From Pseudomonadota bacterium (lineage in GTDB: Bacteria > Pseudomonadota > Gammaproteobacteria > Legionellales > Legionellaceae), in contig JAIUOG010000005.1 of assembly GCA_020161725.1 (NCBI GenBank), positions 1-50,411 on the forward strand: a DNA stretch of 50,411 nt, in the 5' to 3' direction. Positions within the stretch are counted from its first letter, which is position 1. Each line of letters starts with the position of its first letter. The position numbers and the translations under genes are program-made. Below the pieces are notes generated by a model that had not been told where the DNA came from, ran no database searches, and was given only the letters and a program-made list of their open reading frames with translations. Shown one piece after another: positions 8,851-16,935 of this stretch.

Positions 8851-8922
8851 TTTAAATAGTTAAAGTGGTCTATAGTTTGATTAAGCTCTTTAAAAAAACT
8901 CTGTTTATAATAGGGAGAAATA

Positions 8923-10317
8923 ATGACCTTCGGGCTAAGCAGGGATTATTATTTAAAGTACTTTTTTATTTTTCTTATTATTTTGTTAGTAAGCTTAACT
9001 TCCTGCCTTTTCGCTCTAAAGTATATTGCCAATTTACAAATTGCCAGTATTGAAGAGCGATTTAATTCTTTACGCATAGGTAATGAACTTCGCCAAAGTT
9101 CTGAAAATTTAACCAAAATGGCAAGGCTTTATGTTTTGACGGGTAATATTAAATACCGAAAATTTTATAATATGGTTTTGGCTATTCGTGATGGCAAAGC
9201 GCCAAGGCCTGTAGGGTATAATGAAATTTATTGGGATCTAACAATTGATAAACCACCGAATCGACCTTTTAAAAATCCAGAATCTCTAACAGAGGAAATG
9301 ATAAGGCATAAATTAACCTTACAAGAATTCTCTTTGCTTGAATCGGCTGTTAATAAATCAAAACAATTAACGATGATTGAAATAAAAGCTATGAATTTAA
9401 TGGAAGGAATTTGTGAGGTAGATAATCAAGAAGTTAAATGTGCACCAAATCAAAAATTAGCTCAGGCTATGGTATCTGCGGATGTTTATCGAAAACAAAA
9501 AGCCGAGATTATGCAATTGGTGCAAAATTTCTTTGATTTAGTTTATGAAAGAACTTATCAACGTAATCATTTATTAAGCCAAGCTGTAGTTAAAAGTATT
9601 ATAATTAGTACCTTTCTTGCTGTGATTTCGACAATCATGATGCTGTTCTCTATGTTTAGAGCACTTAACTCCTTGGAAAAAATGCATAGAGAAAATGATA
9701 TTTTGCTTTTGAATATTTTGCCTGAGGGAATTGCTTTACGTTTAAAGCGAGGCGAGCAAGATATTGCAGATGAGTTTCCACAAGTCAGTATATTATTTGC
9801 CGATATTGTTAATTTTTCTAGTCTTATTAATGAATTAGGGGCACAAAAAATTGTAAATATTTTGAGTCGTCTATTTGATGATTTTGATCATTTAGCTGAA
9901 ATTTATAAGGTCGAAAAAATTAAAACAATTGGTGATAATTATATGGCTGTAGCTGGCCTTCCCGAGCCTGCCCCTGAGCACGCCATTAGATTGGCTGAAT
10001 ATGCCTTGGCTCTTTTAGAAAAAACGATGATTTTTAACGAAGAACAGGGATTAAATTTGCAATTGCGTATTGGTATGACCTATGGTTCAGTTGTTGCCGG
10101 TATAGTGGGCCGCAAACGTTTTGTCTATGATGTTTGGGGAAATGTTGTCAATATTGCTAGTCGTTTAGAGTCAACTTCATTGCCGAATAAAATCCATGTT
10201 TCTGCAAAAATGGCTTATATGTTAGAAGAAAATTTTGTTTTAGAAGAAAGAGGCCATCCTGTGAAATTAAAAGGATATAAAGAAGTTAAAACTTATTTTC
10301 TTATTGGGAAAAAATAA
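8923..10317 (+). CDS. Membrane-bound class III adenylate cyclase with periplasmic sensor region
   Basis: A 464-residue protein with TM1 (about 13-35), a periplasmic helical region (about 36-222), TM2 (about 223-245), and a linker LLLNILPEGIALRLKRGEQ leading to a class III cyclase domain (about 285-460). Catalytic residues are all present: metal-binding D294 (FADIVNF) and D338 (IGDNYMAV), base-selecting K334 and D403 (VYDVWGN), and transition-state N410 and R414. A Lys/Asp base-selecting pair predicts ATP rather than GTP. The sensor region's NELRQSSENLTKMARLYVLT and IRDGKAPRP resemble a periplasmic region I recall from other bacterial membrane sensors. The ATG follows a good AGGGAG. The product is probably cAMP made in response to an unknown periplasmic signal. 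Confidence 0.88.
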   Translation: MTFGLSRDYYLKYFFIFLIILLVSLTSCLFALKYIANLQIASIEERFNSLRIGNELRQSSENLTKMARLYVLTGNIKYRKFYNMVLAIRDGKAPRPVGYNEIYWDLTIDKPPNRPFKNPESLTEEMIRHKLTLQEFSLLESAVNKSKQLTMIEIKAMNLMEGICEVDNQEVKCAPNQKLAQAMVSADVYRKQKAEIMQLVQNFFDLVYERTYQRNHLLSQAVVKSIIISTFLAVISTIMMLFSMFRALNSLEKMHRENDILLLNILPEGIALRLKRGEQDIADEFPQVSILFADIVNFSSLINELGAQKIVNILSRLFDDFDHLAEIYKVEKIKTIGDNYMAVAGLPEPAPEHAIRLAEYALALLEKTMIFNEEQGLNLQLRIGMTYGSVVAGIVGRKRFVYDVWGNVVNIASRLESTSLPNKIHVSAKMAYMLEENFVLEERGHPVKLKGYKEVKTYFLIGKK

Positions 10318-10347
10318 GCAAAATTTTCATCTAAAAAGCAGGATACT

Positions 10348-10393
10348 GCGGACAAGCCGCGGTACGTAGGGGAAGGGGTTCTCATCCCCTTTT
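10348..10393 (+). terminator. Tandem hairpins after the cyclase gene, likely terminator
   Basis: A GCGG/CCGC hairpin (10348-10360) is followed by AAGGGG-TTCTCAT-CCCCTT (10373-10391) and a short T run. Fifteen bases between them, GCGGTACGTAGGGGA (10359-10373), recur in inverse orientation at 43839-43853, so part of this is a dispersed repeat. The rest of the 10394-10585 spacer shows no convincing gene. Confidence 0.5.
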
Positions 10394-10585
10394 GTCCCGG
10401 GACTTATTTGCAAGGTCGGAACTGTGCTCTCAATTTAAATTAGCTCTTATGAGGGTTTTGCAGCTTTGCCTAAGATTTAATAATCTTTCATTAAAACAAA
10501 TTGCATATTTTTTGTCCTTGCAAATTTGCCTTAGATTGGCCATACTATTAGCCACTCTGAATTTAAGATTTTTATAGGTGTTTTT

Positions 10586-10903
10586 GTGAATACAATTGAT
10601 AAAATTAAACAACAGTTAGCTGAAAATGCAATAATTTTATACATGAAAGGCACACCCAAAATGCCTCAATGTGGTTTTTCTGCCCGTGCTGTTCAATGCA
10701 TTGATGCTTGTGGTGTTAATTTTGCCTATGTTGATGTTCTTGCCAATCCTGATATAAGACAAACCTTACCAGAATATGCTGATTGGCCTACTTTTCCTCA
10801 ACTATATGTGAAAGGCGAGTTAATTGGTGGTTCAGATATTATTGCTGAGCTCTACCAGCAGGGAGAGTTAGAGGCAATTTTGCGTGAAGCTGTAGCGCTT
10901 TAA
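10586..10903 (+). CDS. grxD: Monothiol glutaredoxin (Grx4 type)
   Basis: A 105-residue CGFS glutaredoxin that binds a [2Fe-2S] cluster with glutathione and delivers it in Fe-S and iron homeostasis. The active site is PQCGFSARAV (C29). The glutathione-binding region WPTFPQLYVKGELIGGSDII is present. It begins at GTG with a TAGGTG ribosome-binding site upstream. The next gene is the peroxiredoxin ahpC, and the grxD-peroxiredoxin-rnt-pyrC-motY neighbourhood is as I recall from Pseudomonas, supporting orthology. Confidence 0.95.
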   Translation: MNTIDKIKQQLAENAIILYMKGTPKMPQCGFSARAVQCIDACGVNFAYVDVLANPDIRQTLPEYADWPTFPQLYVKGELIGGSDIIAELYQQGELEAILREAVAL

Positions 10904-10930
10904 AAATAATTATAAAAATGGCTGGCTAAG

Positions 10931-10949
10931 GTATTTTTACAAGAAATAC
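10931..10949 (+). terminator. Inverted repeat between grxD and ahpC
   Basis: GTATTT-TTACAAG-AAATAC, followed by TTTTG. It may be a weak intrinsic terminator for grxD, or an operator for ahpC, whose ATG is 26 bases downstream. The sequence does not separate these. Confidence 0.35.
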
Positions 10950-10974
10950 TTTTGCCCTAATCAAGGAGATTTAA

Positions 10975-11580
10975 ATGAGCGTTTTGGTTGGACGTAAGGC
11001 ACCTGATTTTACAGTGCCAGCAGTTTTAGGTAATGGCGATATTGCGGATAAATTCAATTTATATGAAGCTATCAAAGGTAAATATGGCTTAGTGTTTTTC
11101 TACCCGCTTGATTTCACCTTTGTTTGCCCATCTGAGCTTATTGCTCTCGATAATCGCATGAGTGAATTTGAAAAACGTGGTGTTGCAGTCGTTGGTGTAT
11201 CGATTGACTCTCAATTTACTCATAATGCTTACCGTAATACAGCAGTAAAAGATGGTGGTATTGGTCCTGTAAAATTTACCCTTGCTGCTGACGTAATGCA
11301 TACTATTTGTCAATCTTATGGTGTTGAACATCCTGTTGCTGGTGTGGCTTTTAGAGGTGCTTTTGTTATTGATAAAAATGGTATGGTTCGTTCACAAATA
11401 GTAAATGACTTACCTATTGGTCGTAACATTGACGAACTTTTACGTATTATCGATGCAGTTCAGTTCTTTGAAGAAAATGGTGAAGTTTGCCCTGCTGGTT
11501 GGCAAAAAGGCCAAGCTGGTATGAAAGCATCTCCTAAAGGTGTAGCTGAATACTTGGCACAAAATTCAGAAAAGCTTTAA
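10975..11580 (+). CDS. ahpC: Typical 2-Cys peroxiredoxin (AhpC/TSA family)
   Basis: A 201-residue thiol peroxidase that reduces hydrogen peroxide and organic hydroperoxides. The peroxidatic cysteine is C51 in FYPLDFTFVCPSEL and the resolving cysteine is C172 in EVCPAGWQKG; both are intact, so the dimeric two-Cys mechanism applies. An AAGGAG ribosome-binding site precedes the ATG. No AhpF or AhpD reductase gene is adjacent, so electrons probably come from thioredoxin or another reductase elsewhere. The codons look optimised, consistent with high expression. Confidence 0.95.
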   Translation: MSVLVGRKAPDFTVPAVLGNGDIADKFNLYEAIKGKYGLVFFYPLDFTFVCPSELIALDNRMSEFEKRGVAVVGVSIDSQFTHNAYRNTAVKDGGIGPVKFTLAADVMHTICQSYGVEHPVAGVAFRGAFVIDKNGMVRSQIVNDLPIGRNIDELLRIIDAVQFFEENGEVCPAGWQKGQAGMKASPKGVAEYLAQNSEKL

Positions 11581-11586
11581 GTTCCT

Positions 11587-11615
11587 CCCCTGCGTGCCAT
11601 TGTGATGCGTAGGGG
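11587..11615 (+). terminator. Hairpin after ahpC
   Basis: CCCCTGCG (11587-11594) pairs with CGTAGGGG (11608-11615), with CAT/ATG extending the stem inside. There is no good T run after it, so it may instead stabilise the transcript end. Confidence 0.4.
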
Positions 11616-11626
11616 CAAGTTATTGA

Positions 11627-11716
11627 TGTAGCCTTGGTGCGGCTTTAGCGTAACCAAGGATGGGATGCTAATAAAAAACCTAAACCTTGATTACACTTTG
11701 TTCCATCAAGGCTACA
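11627..11716. repeat. R1 palindromic element, full-length 90-bp copy
   Basis: Bounded by TGTAGCC (11627) and GGCTACA (ending 11716). It contains the GCGTAACCAAGGATGG block and the second hairpin AAACCTTGAT...ATCAAGG. No coding capacity. Copies at 2098, 41866 and 45864. It sits between the convergent genes ahpC and rnt and could terminate both. Confidence 0.7.
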
Positions 11717-11744
11717 TAAGCTTGTATTCAAAATGACAATTAGG

Positions 11745-12365
11745 CTATTCGGATTCTTGCATTTTCTCCCATTGATTTAGCATTACGCAAAATAAGTCAG
11801 CCGTTTTTTCAGCATCATAAATTGCAGAATGGGCCTCATTTGCATCAAAATAAATATTGGCTGCTTTCATTGCCTTTGCCAACACCGTTTGTCCATAGAC
11901 TAGGCCTGCTAAGGTTGCTGTATCAAAACAAGTAAACGAGTGGAAAGGAGAATGGAGTCCCGTTCTTTTTACTGCTTCTTTAATAAACAATAAGTCAAAC
12001 CAAGCATTGTGACCTACTAAAACTGCCCTCTGGCATCGTGACTTTTGTAAGGCTTGATTTATCGGTCGAAATAAATTTTCTAGGGCTGTTTTTTCATCTA
12101 AAGCAAAACGAAGTGGTTGAAATGGATCAATTTGATTGAAATCTAATGACTTTTGATCGAGTACCGCGCCTTCAAAGGGAAGAATGTGTTCAAAAAAGCT
12201 TTCTTTTCGATAAAAAAGCCCCTTTTCATTTACATCGATTAAAACAATGCACATTTCTAAAAGTGCATTATTAATTGGGTCGACGCCAGCTGTTTCGACA
12301 TCAACTATAACGGGCAAAAAGCCACGAAAACGGTTTTTTAAAAAATTCACATCATTTGCGCTCAC
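11745..12365 (-). CDS. rnt: Ribonuclease T
   Basis: DEDDh 3'-5' exoribonuclease that trims tRNA and stable RNA 3' ends. Numbering from the chosen GTG, the catalytic residues are D22 and E24 (VDVETAG), D124 (GHNAWFD), H179 and D184 (EAHSAIYDAEKTADLF). I chose the GTG at 12365 because it overlaps the pyrC stop as GTGA and has GGAG nine bases upstream; a GTG at 12380 would add five residues. The protein is about 206 residues, near the usual RNase T length. It is translationally coupled to pyrC. Confidence 0.92.
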   Translation of the reverse strand: MSANDVNFLKNRFRGFLPVIVDVETAGVDPINNALLEMCIVLIDVNEKGLFYRKESFFEHILPFEGAVLDQKSLDFNQIDPFQPLRFALDEKTALENLFRPINQALQKSRCQRAVLVGHNAWFDLLFIKEAVKRTGLHSPFHSFTCFDTATLAGLVYGQTVLAKAMKAANIYFDANEAHSAIYDAEKTADLFCVMLNQWEKMQESE

Positions 12366-13384
12366 GAATACACACTCCACTGCAACGATTCACCCGCTGC
12401 AACGGGTACAACCTCGGTATCTCCCAATTTTAGCCGAAGAGGAATTTGCTGAACCTCTTTTCTTAATGTGATTTGGCCCGAATTGATGGGAAGTCCGTAG
12501 AAATTAGCGCCATTTAAGGACATAAAATTATTTAAAGATGAAAGGCTGTCCATATTATCAAACACTTCAGCATACATTGCTAAAACATAGGGGGCGGAAT
12601 AAATGCCGGCGCAACCGCAAGCAGATTCCTTTTGGTTTATTGCGTGAGGAGCGCTATCTGAACCTGCAAAAAATTTAGGATTACCACTGATTGCGGCCTT
12701 TATTAAAGCAGTTTGATCTTCCTCTCGCTTTAAAATAGGTAAACAATAGTAATGAGGCCGAATCCCGCCTGCTAATAATTTATTGCGGTTATATAATAAA
12801 TGATGGCCGGTAATGGTGGCTGCAACTTCAATAGGACTTTGTTCAACAAATTTTACAGCAGCTTCAGTTGAAATATGCTCGACGACTATTCTAAGTTTAG
12901 GGAAATCCTTAATAAGTGATTCTAAAAAAAGACCGATAAATTTTTCTTCTCGCTCAAAAATATCACCTTCTCCAAATTCGCCATGGATTTGTAAAACTAA
13001 ATTTTCTTCCTCGAGTACTTCAAATAAAGGATAAAGACTTTTTAAGGATTTGGCTCCTTCTTCAGCATTAGTTGTTGCACCAGATGGATATAATTTTGCA
13101 CCTAAAATAAAGGGATAATTTTTTACCTGTTTCAAGTCGGCTGGATTAACTGCTTCATTTAGATAAAAGGTCATATAAGGACTAAAGTTTTTTGGGGCTA
13201 CTTTTAGAATTCTTTCATGATAAGCAAGGATTGAATTGAGATTAGTTAAAGCAGGTTTTAAATTAGGCATTGCTAATGCTCTTGCAAAATGTTTTGCAGT
13301 AGCTAAAACAGTGTCTTTTAAGAGATTTTGATCACGAAAATGCACATGCCAATCATCGGGTTGATTAATAGTGATCGTTTTCAT
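12362..13384 (-). CDS. pyrC: Dihydroorotase (PyrC type)
   Basis: Zinc enzyme that cyclises carbamoyl-aspartate to dihydroorotate in pyrimidine synthesis. At 340 residues it is close to E. coli PyrC (348). Binuclear-zinc residues are H13 and H15 (WHVHFRD), the carbamylated K97 (ILGAKLYPSGATTN), H134, H170 (VVEHIS) and D243 (AGSDSAPH). rnt overlaps its 3' end. The gene is divergent from motY across 65 bases. Confidence 0.96.
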   Translation of the reverse strand: MKTITINQPDDWHVHFRDQNLLKDTVLATAKHFARALAMPNLKPALTNLNSILAYHERILKVAPKNFSPYMTFYLNEAVNPADLKQVKNYPFILGAKLYPSGATTNAEEGAKSLKSLYPLFEVLEEENLVLQIHGEFGEGDIFEREEKFIGLFLESLIKDFPKLRIVVEHISTEAAVKFVEQSPIEVAATITGHHLLYNRNKLLAGGIRPHYYCLPILKREEDQTALIKAAISGNPKFFAGSDSAPHAINQKESACGCAGIYSAPYVLAMYAEVFDNMDSLSSLNNFMSLNGANFYGLPINSGQITLRKEVQQIPLRLKLGDTEVVPVAAGESLQWSVYS

Positions 13385-13449
13385 AAAGATTCCGGCAGAT
13401 TTGTCGATATATCAAGCATAACATGATTTCGAAAGCTGGATGAGCAAAA

Positions 13450-14328
13450 ATGGAATTTAAGCCTAGGATAAGCCTTTATATAAAAATACTAATATTGAAT
13501 ATAATTACTATTTATCCTGCTTTTTCATCTATTGTAAGTTTACGCTACGCGAGTCCAATGGGAGAGGAACGTTGGCAGATGACAGGAAGCCGATTACGTT
13601 GCGGTTTATCTTTAACTATACCAAACTATGGCATTGCTTATTTTGAGCAATTTGCAGCGAAACCCTCCCACTTTATCTTAACTACCTGGCAGCAAAGCTA
13701 TACACTGAGAAAAGCAAGAGTTTATGCTAAACCTCCCGTTTGGAAACCGGGAGGTCCTGTTTTTTTAGTGGCTAAAACCTTTTTACATCCAACTGAATAT
13801 GGCTTTTATCTAAAACGAAATAACGCTTTGCAATTATTAAACTTTTTATCGCAAGGATATCAGGCTAATTTTCAATATCTATCAGAACAGAATTTTGCAG
13901 TATCTGTATCAATAAGTCCTATTCGCTTTCAGAAGGTGTATGCACGCTATCAACGCTGTCTAGGTAATTTATTACCCTTTGATTATGAAATGGTTCGTCT
14001 ATCTGTTTTATATTTTTCTACTGATAGCGATGAGCTAGATGATGGGTCAAAACAACATCTCAATAAAATTGCTGAATATAGTCGAGCTGATCCTGCTTTA
14101 AAGAAAATCAAAATTGCGGGTTATACAGATGATACAGGCAGAAAGTCTTATAATAATGCCATATCTGAGGATAGAGCCGAGGCGGTTAAAAATTATCTTT
14201 TAAGTAAAGGTGTACGTGAAGATAAAATTACTATTACTTGGTATGGTGTAAAATTTCCTGCTGCATCGAATGTAAGCGAAGAAGGCAAGGCTTTAAATAG
14301 ACGTGTTGTAATAAAACTAATCAAGTAG
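13450..14328 (+). CDS. motY: MotY-like flagellar/OmpA-domain protein
   Basis: A 292-residue exported protein. A hydrophobic N-terminus (about 8-27) serves as signal. The N-terminal region (YASPMGEERWQMTGSRLRCG...) matches the MotY-type domain that precedes the peptidoglycan-binding part. The C-terminal OmpA domain (about 185-292) has LYFSTDSDELDDGS, GYTDDTG and NRRVVIKL. In Vibrio and Pseudomonas MotY forms the T-ring around the flagellar basal body and helps anchor stators. Its place beside pyrC and rnt is the same as I recall in Pseudomonas aeruginosa. A generic OmpA-like lipid-free protein is the alternative. Confidence 0.82.
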   Translation: MEFKPRISLYIKILILNIITIYPAFSSIVSLRYASPMGEERWQMTGSRLRCGLSLTIPNYGIAYFEQFAAKPSHFILTTWQQSYTLRKARVYAKPPVWKPGGPVFLVAKTFLHPTEYGFYLKRNNALQLLNFLSQGYQANFQYLSEQNFAVSVSISPIRFQKVYARYQRCLGNLLPFDYEMVRLSVLYFSTDSDELDDGSKQHLNKIAEYSRADPALKKIKIAGYTDDTGRKSYNNAISEDRAEAVKNYLLSKGVREDKITITWYGVKFPAASNVSEEGKALNRRVVIKLIK

Positions 14329-14605
14329 ATTTTTTTAAAGCAAATAATGGCTTTAATTCTAATTTAATCAAAAAAAAATTTTATTTTTTATCAATTTATA
14401 ATATCTTATCCCTCGGTAGTTTATTTTCAAACTGAGAAAGTAGGTTGCTAAAGCACAGATTCTCAATTTGCTGTTTTACGCTTTGACAAAAAATTTATTT
14501 TATAGCTATGTGTCTGATTTAAATACGCTGATCATAAAAAGATCAATGTGTGTTCGGGTCGTAGTATTTTTATTGAATAAATAGATAAATTTTCTAGAAA
14601 GAGTG

Positions 14606-14634
14606 TTGACTTTGAGATTTTGGCGCTTGATAAT
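14606..14634 (+). promoter_or_regulatory. Near-consensus sigma-70 promoter for the major porin
   Basis: TTGACT (14606-14611), a 17-base spacer and GATAAT (14629-14634). Transcription would start near 14641, giving an untranslated leader of about 107 bases before the ATG at 14748. The ribosome-binding site is GTGGAGATGAAGC. The 419-base spacer 14329-14747 holds no gene. It also has a second, weaker pair TTGACA-18-TATGTG (14483-14512) and a small TGATC/GATCA hairpin (14529-14545). Confidence 0.7.
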
Positions 14635-14747
14635 CTGCCTATGTACGTTCTCGGATAGAGCGATGATTGCGTACTACAGTCAGTCATAACTTTTATGTGG
14701 CGTGACTGCTAAACGGGAAATTAATAATAAAAAAGTGGAGATGAAGC

Positions 14748-15674
14748 ATGTTAAATTTGAAAAAAACAGCGGTAGCTGTTCTTGCTTTAGGTAGCAGTGC
14801 AGTATTTGCTGGTACTATGGGTCCTGTGTGCACCCCTGGTAACGTTACTGTTCCATGTGAGCAAACTGCATGGGATTTCGGAGCTCAAGCTCTTTATTTA
14901 GAGCCAACTTTAAGCTCTGGTGCTCAGTACGACTATTATGCTACTACAGCTGATGGTTTCGGTACTTACAGAACTCGTCAAAACTGGGATTGGGGCTTCA
15001 AGATTGAAGGTTCTTACCACTTCCATACTGGAAATGACTTAAACGTTAACTGGTATCACTTAGATAACAACTCTGATCACAGCAGATATGACCTATATCG
15101 TTTTGACTACGCTCCTAAGTGGGATGCAGTTAACATCGAATTAGGCCAACACGTTGATTTCAGCGAGTGGAAAACTATCCGTTTCCATGGTGGTGCTCAA
15201 TACGCTCGTATCGAAAACAACCGTGAATTACGTTACATCGACGGTACTCGTTTAACTAGACACGAAAATCGTTTCAACGGTTTCGGTCCACGTTTCGGTG
15301 CTGACATGTCTTACAACCTAGGTAATGGCTTCTCTGTCTATGGTAACGGTGCTACTGCTATCCTAGTTGGTACAAGCAAATTAAACCACTTAGGTTATGA
15401 TTTATCTGCTTTGGGTTATGGTCGTGACCGTGCTTCTAGAACTGTATTAGTTCCAGAATTAGAAGGTAAATTAGGTGGTAAGTACACTTATGCTATGGCA
15501 CAAGGTAACTTAATCCTTGACGCTGGTTATATGTGGGTTAACTACTTCAATGCTGAGCACAGAATCAATAACTACGGTACTACTGCGACTGGCGTTGCTA
15601 ACTACTCTGTTAGCGAAAACAGCGTTGGCTTCAACGGTCCTTACTTTGGTTTGAAGTGGGTTGGTAACGTATAA
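14748..15674 (+). CDS. Legionella-type major outer membrane protein (porin), copy 1
   Basis: A 308-residue porin with signal peptide [21 protein letters not shown] and mature N-terminus [17 protein letters not shown], characteristic of the Legionella MOMP (OmpS) family. Two N-terminal cysteines could give the disulphide cross-linking known for that protein. Barrel strands with aromatic girdles run to a final [12 protein letters not shown]. Codons are strikingly enriched in C-ending forms (TTC, AAC, TAC) relative to neighbours, a sign of very high expression, and the promoter is near-consensus. A tight terminator follows. The paralogue at 15745 keeps the same mature N-terminus and C-terminus. 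Confidence 0.93.
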   Translation: MLNLKKTAVAVLALGSSAVFAGTMGPVCTPGNVTVPCEQTAWDFGAQALYLEPTLSSGAQYDYYATTADGFGTYRTRQNWDWGFKIEGSYHFHTGNDLNVNWYHLDNNSDHSRYDLYRFDYAPKWDAVNIELGQHVDFSEWKTIRFHGGAQYARIENNRELRYIDGTRLTRHENRFNGFGPRFGADMSYNLGNGFSVYGNGATAILVGTSKLNHLGYDLSALGYGRDRASRTVLVPELEGKLGGKYTYAMAQGNLILDAGYMWVNYFNAEHRINNYGTTATGVANYSVSENSVGFNGPYFGLKWVGNV

Positions 15675-15696
15675 TCGTTCGCCTTCTAAAGCTTTA

Positions 15697-15726
15697 AAGC
15701 CCATCCTTGCTGATGGGCTTTTTTTT
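15697..15726 (+). terminator. Strong intrinsic terminator after porin copy 1
   Basis: AAGCCCATC, a 6-base loop and GATGGGCTT (15697-15720), followed by a run of T to 15726. It separates the two porin genes, leaving only 18 bases before the second ATG. Confidence 0.92.
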
Positions 15727-15744
15727 GATTAAATGGAGTGATCA

Positions 15745-16713
15745 ATGTTGAAAAAAACAACCTTAGCGATTTTGGGGTTGGCAGCTAGCGCTTATGCCTC
15801 TACTGGAGTCTGTGGAACTATGGGACCTGTTTGTACTCCAGGTAACGTAACTGTTCCATGTGAAACAAAACAATGGGATATTAGTGCCGATGCACTATAT
15901 TTAAAGCCAGTTTACTCTGCTGACAGAGGATTTGCTTACAACGGAACAAATACGCTTGTTAAAACTGAGCCAAAATGGGGTTGGGGTTTTAAACTTCAAG
16001 GTGCTTATCATTTCCATACTGGTAATGATATTAGTATTTCTTGGACAAGATATCATGACAATGCGCATCGTAATAACCTAAGAGGTTTTACTAATTACGC
16101 GCCTTTAGCTCTTCCTTATCAATTAAATCAAGATAACCGCTTTGATCAAGTTAATGTGGTTCTTGGTCAACATGTTGATATGAGTGCTTACAAAAAAATG
16201 CGTTTCTTTGGTGGTTTACAATATGCCAAGATTCGTGTTGATGAAACTAATCGCTTTGTACCCTTACCTGCCTTGCTTAGAATTGCGACTAACTCTCAAG
16301 AAATTGATAAGTTCCGTAATGCTGAGTTTTATGGTGTTGGTCCAACAGTGGGCGTTGACTATGCTTATATGTTATGGGATGGGCTAAGTTTAACTGCTAA
16401 TAGCGCAATTTCAATTTTATATGGTACCAGTAGATATAACCAAGGTTATGTATTTAGTCCTACTGGTCTAGTTACTAATTTTGGTAGTCATACAGAGAAA
16501 ACTCTTGTACCAAGTTTTGAAGGCAAATTAGGTCTTAACTACGGTTATCAAATTGCCGAAGGTATCCTTAATATTGATGCTGGTTATCAGGTTATTAACT
16601 ACTTTGATGCACTTCAAACTAGAGGTCAAATCGGGCTTTTATCTAGCAAAGGTTCTAGCAACTTTGGCTTATATGGACCCTATTTTGGTGCTAAGTGGGT
16701 CGGTAACGTTTAA
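15745..16713 (+). CDS. Legionella-type major outer membrane protein, copy 2
   Basis: A 322-residue paralogue of the preceding gene, with the same mature start [17 protein letters not shown], the YHFHTGNDI block and the end GPYFGAKWVGNV; the loops differ extensively. The signal peptide (MLKKTTLAILGLAASAYAS...) is less alike. Codon use is the AT-rich style of ordinary genes here (TAT, AAT, TTT), unlike copy 1, which suggests lower expression. It sits behind the copy 1 terminator with almost no room for its own promoter except inside that terminator region, so transcription probably depends on read-through or on a promoter inside copy 1. The Shine-Dalgarno is TGGAG. Confidence 0.92.
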   Translation: MLKKTTLAILGLAASAYASTGVCGTMGPVCTPGNVTVPCETKQWDISADALYLKPVYSADRGFAYNGTNTLVKTEPKWGWGFKLQGAYHFHTGNDISISWTRYHDNAHRNNLRGFTNYAPLALPYQLNQDNRFDQVNVVLGQHVDMSAYKKMRFFGGLQYAKIRVDETNRFVPLPALLRIATNSQEIDKFRNAEFYGVGPTVGVDYAYMLWDGLSLTANSAISILYGTSRYNQGYVFSPTGLVTNFGSHTEKTLVPSFEGKLGLNYGYQIAEGILNIDAGYQVINYFDALQTRGQIGLLSSKGSSNFGLYGPYFGAKWVGNV

Positions 16714-16720
16714 TCTCCCC

Positions 16721-16759
16721 AAAGGTTTAGCTTCATGATATAGATGAAGTTAAACCTTT
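16721..16759 (+). terminator. Long-stem terminator after porin copy 2
   Basis: The 16-base arms AAAGGTTTAGCTTCAT (16721-16736) and ATGAAGTTAAACCTTT (16744-16759) pair with one G-U. ATTCTAGTTT follows, a poor T tract. Confidence 0.7.
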
Positions 16760-16935
16760 ATTCTAGTTTCAGAAAATTAAAACTTTTAACTAATCTGTTC
16801 TATCCGCAACTTAATTTATATATATAAATTGATTTTTTGTTATAAAAATTTGTGCAAACTATAGCCACCTCAATGACTCCAAGCTATAATGGCCGGCTAA
16901 TCTGCGATTATAAGAAGAACAAGCAGGAGTTTTTT

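Noticed and set aside
8876..8912. TTGATT...TATAAT before the cyclase as a promoter
   Set aside because: The spacer is about 23 bases, and the start would fall almost on the ATG.
10392..10577. Small open frames on both strands between cyclase and grxD
   Set aside because: No ribosome-binding site, low-complexity Leu/Phe content, and part is a dispersed repeat.
16852..16935. 28-residue upstream extension of the LbtU-like gene
   Set aside because: The GTG at 16936 has a Shine-Dalgarno sequence and starts a clean signal peptide; the extension would bury it.
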